Shown one piece after another: positions 36,647 to 45,117 of a stretch of 64,000 nt of DNA. A program made the translations under genes and the position numbers. Positions within the stretch are counted from its first letter, which is position 1. Every line of letters begins with the position of its first letter. This stretch comes from Acinetobacter colistiniresistens (GTDB taxonomy: Bacteria; Pseudomonadota; Gammaproteobacteria; Pseudomonadales; Moraxellaceae): the NCBI RefSeq assembly GCF_024582815.1, contig NZ_CP102099.1, positions 186,001-250,000 of the forward strand, given 5' to 3'. The notes under the pieces are model-generated. The model was given only the letters and a program-made list of their open reading frames with translations. It was not told the DNA's origin and ran no database searches.

Positions 36647-37582
36647 ATGAGTCAAAAACAGCCTTATACCCCTGGCGAATTTCAATGGGAATTTCTCTTA
36701 CCCAAGTATTGGAAAATCTGGATCGCCATTACTTTTTTAATGCTATTGGCCGTCTTACCTTGGGCAATTCAGTGGCGCTTGGCTCATGGCTTGGCGGCTT
36801 TGTGTTGGCGCCTCCTTAAATCACGCCGTAAAACCACACTTCGGAATTTAGAACTCTGTTTCCCAGAGTGGTCTCCTGCGGAAGTTGAAGCACAAGCCAA
36901 ACAGGTGTTTGTGGATATGATGCTGGGGGTATTTGAAACCCTGAATGCATGGTACTGTCCAAAGTGGTTTAAAGGTCGCCACAGTGTTGAAGGCTTAGAA
37001 CATATCACCCATGCACAGGCGCAAGGCAAAGGCGTATTATTACTCGGTACACACAGTACTTTGCTCGATGCAGGCGGTTATATTTCAGCTCAATACTTTG
37101 AACCTGATGTCGTATACCGACCACAGAATAATCCGCTGTTAGATATGCTGATTTATCGTTGCCGCGCGACGATTTATCAACATCAGATTGACCACGATGA
37201 CATGCGTGGCTTAATTCGTCGCCTCAAAGACGGCGGTGCAATCTGGTACAGCCCAGATCAGGATTTTGGTTTAAAACAAGGCGTGATGGCGCCCTTCTTT
37301 GGAGTGCCGGCAGCAACCGTAACGGCCCACCGCCGTTTGTTAAAAATATCAAAAGCCGTCGCAGTTCCCTTGTATTTTTACCGTTATGGCGATATTCGCA
37401 ATCCGCAATATAAAGTGTTGATTGAGCCAATGGTGGAAAATATGCCAAGTGAAGATGAAGTGGATGATGCAGTTCGCGTCAATCAGATTATTGAAGCACA
37501 ACTGCGCATCGCACCCACCCAATGGATGTGGTTCCACCGTCGTTTTAAAACCCGTGCCGAAGGTTACGACAAAATTTATTAA
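36647..37582 (+). CDS. Lipid A lauroyl/myristoyl acyltransferase (LpxL/LpxM family)
   Basis: A 311-residue inner-membrane acyltransferase that adds a secondary acyl chain to lipid A. The N-terminal membrane anchor is about 24-44 (IWIAITFLMLLAVLPWAI), and the Hx4D catalytic motif is H136...D141 (GTHSTLLDAGG). Later DMRGLIRRLKDGG and SPDQDFGLKQGVMAPFFG segments match the LpxL/LpxM family. Sequence alone does not tell LpxL from LpxM. The ATG at 36647 is preferred over one at 36602. Confidence 0.88.
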   Translation: MSQKQPYTPGEFQWEFLLPKYWKIWIAITFLMLLAVLPWAIQWRLAHGLAALCWRLLKSRRKTTLRNLELCFPEWSPAEVEAQAKQVFVDMMLGVFETLNAWYCPKWFKGRHSVEGLEHITHAQAQGKGVLLLGTHSTLLDAGGYISAQYFEPDVVYRPQNNPLLDMLIYRCRATIYQHQIDHDDMRGLIRRLKDGGAIWYSPDQDFGLKQGVMAPFFGVPAATVTAHRRLLKISKAVAVPLYFYRYGDIRNPQYKVLIEPMVENMPSEDEVDDAVRVNQIIEAQLRIAPTQWMWFHRRFKTRAEGYDKIY

Positions 37583-37597
37583 TGCATTAATGCAAAA

Positions 37598-37634
37598 AGA
37601 GCCGCTTCATTCTTTAATGAAGCGGCTCTAGATT
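37598..37634 (-). terminator. Terminator of the modular lipoprotein gene
   Basis: Fourteen-bp arms AGAGCCGCTTCATT and AATGAAGCGGCTCT around CTTT; the T-run (TTTTTGC) is on the minus strand. Confidence 0.85.
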
Positions 37635-37650
37635 CAATCAAGAACAACAA

Positions 37651-39198
37651 TTAATTCGGGAAAATCACACCGGTATTTAAATCAAAATAGGTTGGCGTGT
37701 TGCTATACACTGAACCTAATTTAACATTAATGAACCAGCCTAAATTGCCCTGATCTTGTAAACGATTTTGGACTTCACTTGGCAGATCCAGTTTATAAAT
37801 CGCATCTGCTTTAAAAACTTTTGATTCAATGCTGGTTGTGCTTTCACTATCGCGTTCAAATAAATAGCCTTTAGTATTGAAGAACTGAATCGCATTGTCC
37901 TTATCAATTAGGTGATAACCTTCAGCAGCTTGTTGCTTCAGCAATACATCCAGCTTGGTTGGATTGTCATCATAAAATCCCGCATCGGACTTGGGCATTT
38001 CAAAATAACGATAACTATAGGTTCCATTATGAGCACTACTGTTGACACAGGTAGGTACATAGAATGTTCCTGTGGTCGTTCCATTATTGGTAAAAGTACT
38101 GCCTGCATAAATCAATTTACAACCTTGCGCTCCGAGTTCATTGAAGGCTGCCAAAATATTGGTGCGATTTGCATTACCACTCACAATAAAGCGATTATCA
38201 TAACTATAGGTTACTGATTTTTTATCGTTTTTCACGAATAGATATTTATAATTATTGCTTGGATCTTCACCTAATGAAGACTTATAGGCAAAACCAGACT
38301 CGCCTTGCTTTTTAATTTCAGCCAACCAGAACAAATAAACATTGGCGACCACATTAGTTTTAACATCCGCAATTTTATAACTATAAGTATCGGTTGAAGC
38401 ATTATTTTTTATATATAAATTCTTCGGCTCAGGGAAATCACTATTGGCTTTTTTCACATCCAAAGACGTAGCTGCCAAAGCAAAACCTTGACTCCCCTGC
38501 TCATTGGCTTGCGCCAAGAAGTTTGTCCACGCCGCTTGATTATCGAGTAGACGATAACTTGCGGTTGCCTTAGCCACCGTCGGTTTCAATAAGCTATAGC
38601 CTTCAACATTGGTACGGGTATAACACGTGACAACTGTAGATGGATCGACTGAATCCATATAGGTTTGAATATCTTTGATACTCGCTGTTTCACTCACAGC
38701 ACACATGCCGTCACCTTTAAAGGCATAAGCTGAAGCAATCCCATTTGGTCGGTAGCGATCACTATATTTCACTCGGTTCGCTGTAGTTGTGCCACTGGTT
38801 TCAGTCGCAGCAATCTCCGTCAGTAATGCATCATCCGTAGCAACTGCATAATTTTTAACCACAGCCCCAGTACAGTCCTGTTTTTCGAACTGACGGGTTT
38901 CCGTGGTAAAGCGAACACTATTATCTGAAGCCTTATAGACCGTCAAATTTGAACGACGCCCTTCAAAACAAAAGCCTCCCAACCAAGATCCCACAAAACG
39001 ATCCGCCACAACAGGCGTTGGAGTCGGTGTTGGGGTTGGCGTGGGAGGCGTTGGGGTCGGTGGTGTCGGCGTAGGTGGTGTTGGGGTTGGTGGCGTTGGA
39101 GTTGGGGTTGGGGTTGAATCCCGATCATTATCAGATCCACAACCAACTAAAAGTGCGCAAGTTACGCTAAGTGCAAGTTGAGTCCATATATTTTTCAT
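37651..39198 (-). CDS. Large lipoprotein with Pro-Thr linker and repeated modules
   Basis: A 515-residue lipoprotein: signal peptide with lipobox LVGC (C20), a Pro-Thr-rich low-complexity linker (about 29-62), an N-terminal beta-rich domain (64-205, with SWLGGFCFEGRRSN), and then about five copies of a module near 223-278, 289-340, 347-400, 417-465 and 475-511. Each opens with a helix ending in QG.xGF/GxxL-like residues and closes with a YSY-type strand. GAGGGTG precedes the ATG. The composition suggests a surface or periplasmic binding protein; no family is recognised. Confidence 0.8.
   Translation of the reverse strand: MKNIWTQLALSVTCALLVGCGSDNDRDSTPTPTPTPPTPTPPTPTPPTPTPPTPTPTPTPTPVVADRFVGSWLGGFCFEGRRSNLTVYKASDNSVRFTTETRQFEKQDCTGAVVKNYAVATDDALLTEIAATETSGTTTANRVKYSDRYRPNGIASAYAFKGDGMCAVSETASIKDIQTYMDSVDPSTVVTCYTRTNVEGYSLLKPTVAKATASYRLLDNQAAWTNFLAQANEQGSQGFALAATSLDVKKANSDFPEPKNLYIKNNASTDTYSYKIADVKTNVVANVYLFWLAEIKKQGESGFAYKSSLGEDPSNNYKYLFVKNDKKSVTYSYDNRFIVSGNANRTNILAAFNELGAQGCKLIYAGSTFTNNGTTTGTFYVPTCVNSSAHNGTYSYRYFEMPKSDAGFYDDNPTKLDVLLKQQAAEGYHLIDKDNAIQFFNTKGYLFERDSESTTSIESKVFKADAIYKLDLPSEVQNRLQDQGNLGWFINVKLGSVYSNTPTYFDLNTGVIFPN
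39009..39116 (-). repeat. Low-complexity Pro-Thr-coding repeat
   Basis: Short GGTGTTGGC-type units repeat across the linker region of the lipoprotein gene, giving the (PT)n linker. Such runs can slip and change length between strains. Confidence 0.8.
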
Positions 39199-39333
39199 TG
39201 CATCACCCTCTGTGTGATTTTTTCACATATTGTGTATGTGAAAATTTAACACTTTTATTCTTGAGTGCAAATATGTTTCTGCGTAAATTAATAACGAAAG
39301 GTCAAAATCATTTTGTATGGATGGTTCGAATGT

Positions 39334-40569
39334 ATGGATGCTCAACAGAACTTAGCAAGACAATTCAGTGCTTTACCTGAAGCATGGCGTGCATGGTTAG
39401 AGGAGAATTTAGCGCGCGGTTGTGCTCCGATCGACTTAGTCAATATTTTGTTGCGTGAAGGTTTAATTGACCTGAATAAAGATTTCTCTGCTTCAACACA
39501 GGCTGAAGAGCAACATTACAGGGAACTTGAACAGGCCGCAGCAGCAAACCCAACCCAACTCAACAGTGTGTTTCCTCCTGAACAAAAGAAATGGCTGGCT
39601 CAGGCGGTACTCGATGGTTTAAGTAAAGCGGATATTTATCAAACTTTAAGCCAACAAGGACTGAGTGAAATTGATATTGCGCTGGAATGGGTGCAACTCA
39701 AGCAACATCCTTATTTTCAAATTGCTCAAGAACAACATTTTCTGCTCAAAAAACGCAATTGGCTCTTGGATACCCTCGATCGTTTTGCCCGTTTAAATCC
39801 TGACTATCAGCAGATTAAGCGAATTTCAAAACCTACCTTCTCAGAATTTATTCAAGATTATTACAGCCGTAACCTCCCTGTGATTTTGACCGATGCCATC
39901 CAACATTGGCCTGCTTTGCACAAATGGTCGCCCCAATATTTCAAACAAACTGTCGGTACACAAGAAGTCGAAGTCCAATTCAATCGGGAACAAGACCCTT
40001 TATTTGAACGAAATTCAACTCAACATAAAACCAAGATGCAGATGCATGACTTTGTCGATTTAGTCGAGCAGAGCCAACATTCCAATAATTTTTATATGAC
40101 CGCAAACAATGCCAAGGCCAGCCACGCCAGTCTAGCAGCTTTGTTTCAGGATATTGATCATTTTCATGGCTATACTGACCATACTCAGGTCTATGATCGT
40201 AGCTTCATCTGGTTCGGGCCCAAAGGGACATTTACGCCTCTACATCATGACTTAACCAATAACGTTCTGGTGCAAATTTATGGGCGGAAAAAAGTTACCC
40301 TGATTCCAGCCTTACAAACACCGCATCTCTATAATGATGTGGCCGTATTTAGTAGAATTGCCGATCCTCATCAACCCAATTTAGTTGAAGCATTCCCTGA
40401 TTTTATCCATAGCAATAAAATCGAATGCATCCTGAACGAAGGGGAATCCTTGTTCATTCCGCTGGGTTGGTGGCATTGTGTCGAAAGTCTAGATATTTCG
40501 ATGAGTGTTTCTTTTACTCATTTTAATATCGATAATGGGGGCGCTGAATCGTTCCCATCTCCAAGCTGA
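39334..40569 (+). CDS. JmjC/cupin-8 2-oxoglutarate-dependent oxygenase-like protein
   Basis: A 411-residue protein. An N-terminal helical region (1-130) precedes a cupin-8/JmjC domain (about 150-400). The iron ligands are present: HxD as H304-D306 in PLHHDLTNN, and the distal His H381 in GWWHCVE. The NFYMTANN and RSFIWFGPKGT segments also fit, and a K in GRKKVTLIP is a likely 2-oxoglutarate contact. It resembles the FIH-like/JMJD protein hydroxylases in bacteria; the target is unknown. A DUF6502 gene follows 43 bp later. Confidence 0.85.
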   Translation: MDAQQNLARQFSALPEAWRAWLEENLARGCAPIDLVNILLREGLIDLNKDFSASTQAEEQHYRELEQAAAANPTQLNSVFPPEQKKWLAQAVLDGLSKADIYQTLSQQGLSEIDIALEWVQLKQHPYFQIAQEQHFLLKKRNWLLDTLDRFARLNPDYQQIKRISKPTFSEFIQDYYSRNLPVILTDAIQHWPALHKWSPQYFKQTVGTQEVEVQFNREQDPLFERNSTQHKTKMQMHDFVDLVEQSQHSNNFYMTANNAKASHASLAALFQDIDHFHGYTDHTQVYDRSFIWFGPKGTFTPLHHDLTNNVLVQIYGRKKVTLIPALQTPHLYNDVAVFSRIADPHQPNLVEAFPDFIHSNKIECILNEGESLFIPLGWWHCVESLDISMSVSFTHFNIDNGGAESFPSPS

Positions 40570-40612
40570 TGCTTAAAGTAATTTATGTCGAATCCATTGT
40601 TAAGGTGATTTA

Positions 40613-41494
40613 ATGGTCAAACCCGCAGCCCCAGTCATAATAAACAATGAGCAACCTCTGCCGAATGCATCTGGCGTGATTCCACAAGATGCAGAAACCA
40701 CATTGGAAAGCATTTTTCCAATGATGCAACATATTGCGCGTTGGCTGATTCATTCGGGGGTCGGTTATACTGATTTTGTTGCTGCACTGAAACCGATTTT
40801 TTATCAACAGGCATTGGCTGAGTTAGAACGCATCAAACAAAATAAAACCGATTCAGCGGTCAGTTTATTATCAGGGTTACATCGCAAAGATGTCAGTGCC
40901 TTTAGACAGCAAGCCAATCAAGCCAGCACTGAAGCCCCTAATTTTGCCATTAGTGTCCCTGCCCGTGTGATTGCACGCTGGATTGCCTTGGATCTTCCTC
41001 ATCAAATTCCAATCTCTGGTGAGGAAAATAGCTTTGAGGCGTTGGTGAAACATATTTCTACTGAAAAACATCCTCGTTCAATTTTATTCGAATTACAACG
41101 CTTAGGTGTCGTTGAGCAAATTGATCAGCAAGTTGTATTACAACAAAATAGCTTTACTCCAGATAATCAGATGCAAGAAAGCAAAGCCCTCTTCTCTGCA
41201 AATCTCAGCGACCATTTGGCCGCAGGGGTTGATAACTTTATTAGTGAAAAACCTTTTACCCATCTCGAACAAGCCGTACATGCCGAAAAATTAACAGCAG
41301 CATCGGTTGAAGCACTTCGACAGTTGAGTATCCAACTTTGGCAAGACATGGCAAAACAACTCTTAAATGCGGCGATCCAGCATTGTGACCAAGACCAAGA
41401 AAAAGATGATGCGGATTATCAATTTCGCTTTGGTGTCTATCAGTACGATACTCAGATAACACTACAAGTGCCTTATATTTTTAAGGATAAATAA
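40613..41494 (+). CDS. DUF6502 family protein
   Basis: A 293-residue soluble, mostly helical protein. Family-like stretches are LIHSGVGYTDFVAALKPIF near residue 45 and SAVSLLSGLHRKDVSAFR near 82, followed by an HTH-like helix pair. DUF6502 proteins sometimes carry DNA-binding character, but no HTH is clear enough to call. It lies downstream of the JmjC gene and 2 bp upstream of a lipoprotein gene; the last two look like one transcript. Confidence 0.8.
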   Translation: MVKPAAPVIINNEQPLPNASGVIPQDAETTLESIFPMMQHIARWLIHSGVGYTDFVAALKPIFYQQALAELERIKQNKTDSAVSLLSGLHRKDVSAFRQQANQASTEAPNFAISVPARVIARWIALDLPHQIPISGEENSFEALVKHISTEKHPRSILFELQRLGVVEQIDQQVVLQQNSFTPDNQMQESKALFSANLSDHLAAGVDNFISEKPFTHLEQAVHAEKLTAASVEALRQLSIQLWQDMAKQLLNAAIQHCDQDQEKDDADYQFRFGVYQYDTQITLQVPYIFKDK

Positions 41495-41496
41495 CA

Positions 41497-42231
41497 ATGA
41501 GAAGCTTATTGCTCGTTACGATTTCTTTCATTTCAGTGGTTGTGTTAACTGCGTGTGGAGAAAACTTTTCTGTTGCCAATGTCAGTCTGGGTGGGAGCGG
41601 TTCCGGTACACAAAAACCATTGCCCGGTGGAGGCAATGGTGGGGGTTCTAATCCTTCGACCGGCGACAAAGATGAAGCTTATGAATATGTGGTCACTGTT
41701 CCACAAGAAACCCAAAATACCTGTATGGGAATACAGCGCAATTTGCGACTGATCGATGCAGAGTCAAAACAACCTCTGCCTCTTGGTCATGTTCAGCCAC
41801 TCAACATCACCCCACTACAAATCGAAATTAAAAACACCACACCGAATTATGTCTATCAATTGACTCCGCTCTGTCGTCCAATTGAATATCAAATTGATCA
41901 AACTACAATGTTTCATGGTCAAGCTCTACGGTGTGGCGCAGATCAAGACGAACTTCAAGTCTTGCGTCCATATGAAACACGTATATATGAGCTCGATCTT
42001 AACTTTGCACAAACCGAACTTCCCTTCACTGTAAAATATAATGCTTTTTATCAGACTGAATTGCCGAAGAATGATATCCCTTGGGAAAAATGTGATGTAG
42101 CCAAAATTACTGTTCCTATTCACAAACGCCGTATTTCAAAAGATATTGGAACAGAGCAACCTCCTATCACACTTCCTGAAGTGCCAAATGGTGAACACCC
42201 TGAAATACCGAAGGGAGAAAAACCCGAATAG
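41497..42231 (+). CDS. Lipoprotein of unknown function
   Basis: A 244-residue lipoprotein with lipobox LTAC (C20), a Gly-rich linker (about 31-52, GGSGSG and PGGGNGGG), a beta-rich central domain and a Pro/Glu-rich tail (IPKGEKPE). AAGGATAA lies before the ATG and only 2 bp separate it from the DUF6502 gene, so the two are translated from one message. The body holds four Cys (C76, C125, C146, C199). No family is recognised. Confidence 0.8.
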   Translation: MRSLLLVTISFISVVVLTACGENFSVANVSLGGSGSGTQKPLPGGGNGGGSNPSTGDKDEAYEYVVTVPQETQNTCMGIQRNLRLIDAESKQPLPLGHVQPLNITPLQIEIKNTTPNYVYQLTPLCRPIEYQIDQTTMFHGQALRCGADQDELQVLRPYETRIYELDLNFAQTELPFTVKYNAFYQTELPKNDIPWEKCDVAKITVPIHKRRISKDIGTEQPPITLPEVPNGEHPEIPKGEKPE

Positions 42232-42544
42232 AATATTGTCATATCACAAAATTAAAACCCGAGTTCTGCATCCTGCAAAACTCGGGTAAATGAGGTTGTG
42301 CTTTCACTTTATTTTTATTTTCCTGCGTCCATCGCATGCATCATATCCATGATGACTTTTCCATCTCAGCGTTGCTATCCTTAAACGGAAATCCATTCCT
42401 GCATCCTTGTGCTGATGTATTTAGAATAAACCTTTTAGGCATGTCCGACTATTCGTTACAGACTTAAATCTATGTACGAAATAACGTACATTAATTAGTT
42501 AAACTTTAAAATCAAGCCATTGCCCAAGTCCCTCTCGGATAACA
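42232..42544. other. 313-bp gap, mostly empty, with a possible gene remnant
   Basis: Plus strand: a hairpin CCCGAGTT/AACTCGGG (about 42258-42287) without a T-run. Minus strand: a frame reading VIMDMMHAMDAGK then TAA (42315-42356) looks like the 3' end of a Met/His-rich protein, but stops upstream in that frame (TGA, TAG) show it is not an intact gene. Nothing else is recognisable. Confidence 0.45.
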
Positions 42545-43669
42545 TCAGTTTTGCATGCGTTGCTTATGCGGTTGAGCTAAAGAATCGGTCACTGCTTTCT
42601 CTTCTTGTTCAGCCTTTTCAATCCCCTCCTGTATCGCTTCTTGCGCCTCTTGTTCATCCTCAACAGACTGCTCCAACGCCTGTTGTTGTTGCTCAAACAC
42701 CCGCCCTGTTTGTAAGACCACATATACGGGGAAATGATCTGAACCAATATGAGCGACGCGTTTCATTTCCACCAACCCAAAATCAGTGCTATGAAAGATA
42801 TGATCCAGCGACCATCTCAATAACGGATAATCTGCATGAAAGGTATTTATAAAATAACGCCCGACGCGTGGATCAAGCAAACCACTGATGCGCTGAAATA
42901 AACGGGTTGTTCTGGACCACGCCACATCATTTAAATCTCCCATCACAATACAGCTCTGATCAATATCTTTGATCTGATCCCCTACAATCAGCAACTCGGC
43001 ATCTCTTAAAGTTGAGTCTTTGGCTTCTGTTGGACTCGGTGGTTTGGGATGTAAACAATACAACTGCACTTGTACGCCAGAAGGCAATGTCACCGTGGTA
43101 TGAATTGATGGAATTTCATCACTCAGAATAAATTTAACTTCCGTATCATTTAAGGGCAAACGACTATACAGGTGCATGCCATATAGATTTTCTAAAGGTA
43201 CAGGGACACGGAAGGGATAATCAGCTTCAATTGGACTAAGGGCTTGCTGCCACGCTGCATTCGATTCAAGCGTCAGTACCAAATCGGGTTTCAAGCGATT
43301 AATCTGCTCAATCAAAAGATGGTATTGATGGTTTGGGGTTAACACATTCGCCACCAGTAAAGAAATTTGTTGCTCAGGATTGAGTTGTGCCTTTTTGACT
43401 TTCTTCACCTGTTTGCGCCATAACGGTGTATAAGGCAATACCATTTTGAGTTGATAGGCAATTGCCGCCACCAAGCCTATAAACAGCAACTCGGTACTTA
43501 AAGTCCAATTGGGGAGTACAAATAACATCAGAAAAAATACGATGATCCCCAATGCCAATATTTGTAATCTAGGAAAATCTGCTCCTCGAATCCACCATTC
43601 ATCTCGGGGAATCAAGGACCAAAATGAAAGCCATATCACCAGCACCGCACCAATCTGAATCCCGATCAT
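42545..43669 (-). CDS. Membrane-anchored endonuclease/exonuclease/phosphatase-family protein
   Basis: A 374-residue protein with three N-terminal membrane segments (about 3-18, 38-54 and 58-76) and a C-terminal EEP domain of the DNase I/sphingomyelinase fold. The motifs include GDLNDVAWS and a terminal GSDHFPVYV (catalytic Asp-His pair). The C-terminal 50 residues are a Glu/Gln-rich coiled coil. EEP enzymes include nucleases and lipid phosphodiesterases; the membrane anchor hints at the latter but the substrate is unknown. The ATG at 43669 is chosen over one at 43699. Confidence 0.85.
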   Translation of the reverse strand: MIGIQIGAVLVIWLSFWSLIPRDEWWIRGADFPRLQILALGIIVFFLMLFVLPNWTLSTELLFIGLVAAIAYQLKMVLPYTPLWRKQVKKVKKAQLNPEQQISLLVANVLTPNHQYHLLIEQINRLKPDLVLTLESNAAWQQALSPIEADYPFRVPVPLENLYGMHLYSRLPLNDTEVKFILSDEIPSIHTTVTLPSGVQVQLYCLHPKPPSPTEAKDSTLRDAELLIVGDQIKDIDQSCIVMGDLNDVAWSRTTRLFQRISGLLDPRVGRYFINTFHADYPLLRWSLDHIFHSTDFGLVEMKRVAHIGSDHFPVYVVLQTGRVFEQQQQALEQSVEDEQEAQEAIQEGIEKAEQEEKAVTDSLAQPHKQRMQN

Positions 43670-43788
43670 GTTGTTTTTTCTCTTTGGGGTAGCATACATT
43701 TACAATAAAGTTTTCGCTTTATCAATTTTCTATCTAATATAAACAAGTTATTTCACTCAATAAACGCACTGTTTTATTTCAGTAAAGC

Positions 43789-43816
43789 TTGCAGTTGTGG
43801 GCACTTTTGATACACT
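43789..43816 (+). promoter_or_regulatory. Candidate promoter of asd
   Basis: TTGCAG (43789-43794), 16-bp spacer, TACACT (43811-43816), about 40 bp upstream of the asd start. Confidence 0.45.
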
Positions 43817-43857
43817 CAAACCCCTTTTAATTTTTTTACATACCGAGGCACAATGAC

Positions 43858-44976
43858 ATGAAAGTAGGTCTGGTCGGTTGGCGTGGGATGGTGGGTTCTG
43901 TCCTGATGCAACGTATGGTTGAAGAGAATGATTTTGCTCATATTGAGCCATTCTATTTCTCTACCAGTAATGCAGGTGGTGAAGCACCTTCATTTGGTGG
44001 TAAGACTGCCCCAGCACTTATGGATGCAACGGACATTAACAGTCTGAAGCAAATGGATGTCATTTTAACCTGCCAAGGTGGTGATTATACCTCTGAAGTT
44101 TTTCCAAAGCTGAAAGCTGAGGGTTGGAATGGTTACTGGATTGATGCAGCATCAACACTGCGTATGGCAGATGATGCGATTATCGTTCTTGATCCAGTCA
44201 ACTTAAACGTGATCAAAGATGGTTTAGTCAATGGCACTAAAACTTTCGTGGGCGGTAACTGTACCGTTTCATTGATGTTGATGGGCTTAGGTTCACTGTT
44301 CCAAAATAATTTAGTGGAATGGGCAACCTCAATGACCTATCAGGCTGCATCGGGTGCAGGTGCGCAAAACATGCGTGAACTGATCACAGGTATGGGCTAT
44401 TTGTATAACAATACTAAAGAATTATTGGATGATCCTAAATCTGCAATTCTTGATATTGACCGTCAAATCGCAGATTTGCAACGTGGCGAAGGCTTCCCTA
44501 AAGCTAACTTTGGCGTGCCACTGGCAGGCTCATTGATCCCTTATATCGACAAACAACTCGAAAGCGGTCAATCGAAAGAAGAATGGAAAGGTCAGGTTGA
44601 AACCAACAAGATCTTAGGCAACCAGCAGATCGTTCCGATTGACGGTCACTGTGTTCGTATCGGTGCAATGCGTTGCCACTCTCAAGCGATTACCTTGAAA
44701 TTGAAAAAAGATGTTGCGCTTGATGAAATCGAAGACATGATTCGTCATTCAAGCCAATGGGCAAAAGTGGTTCCAAATACCCGTGAAGCATCAATGACTG
44801 ATCTGACTCCTGTTGCCGTTACCGGTACTTTAACTGTTCCTGTCGGTCGTTTACGCAAACTCAATATGGGTAAAGAGTATCTTGGTGCATTTACAGTCGG
44901 TGACCAACTGCTTTGGGGTGCTGCTGAGCCATTGCGTCGTATGCTTCGTATTCTGGTGGAATACAAGAACGCTTAA
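43858..44976 (+). CDS. asd: Aspartate-semialdehyde dehydrogenase
   Basis: A 372-residue enzyme making aspartate semialdehyde for lysine, methionine, threonine and diaminopimelate. The NADP motif [15 protein letters not shown], catalytic Cys C135 ([10 protein letters not shown]) and the His region ([15 protein letters not shown]) are clear. Length and the GGEAPSFG insert match the gammaproteobacterial type. GAGG lies before the ATG. fimV-like genes follow, as in Pseudomonas. A terminator separates them. Confidence 0.97.
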   Translation: MKVGLVGWRGMVGSVLMQRMVEENDFAHIEPFYFSTSNAGGEAPSFGGKTAPALMDATDINSLKQMDVILTCQGGDYTSEVFPKLKAEGWNGYWIDAASTLRMADDAIIVLDPVNLNVIKDGLVNGTKTFVGGNCTVSLMLMGLGSLFQNNLVEWATSMTYQAASGAGAQNMRELITGMGYLYNNTKELLDDPKSAILDIDRQIADLQRGEGFPKANFGVPLAGSLIPYIDKQLESGQSKEEWKGQVETNKILGNQQIVPIDGHCVRIGAMRCHSQAITLKLKKDVALDEIEDMIRHSSQWAKVVPNTREASMTDLTPVAVTGTLTVPVGRLRKLNMGKEYLGAFTVGDQLLWGAAEPLRRMLRILVEYKNA

Positions 44977-44994
44977 GCAAAAATTGCTAAAAAT

Positions 44995-45026
44995 CAAAAG
45001 CCGATCACATTTGATCGGCTTTTTTC
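44995..45026 (+). terminator. Terminator of asd
   Basis: AAAAGCCGATCA and TGATCGGCTTTT arms around CATT, then TT. Confidence 0.9.
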
Positions 45027-45117
45027 ATGTGATGAAAGATGAATAATTTACAATTCATTTACATCACGGTAATGTATACTTTTTCCAGACCATAACATCA
45101 CTTTTTCATGGATCGAG

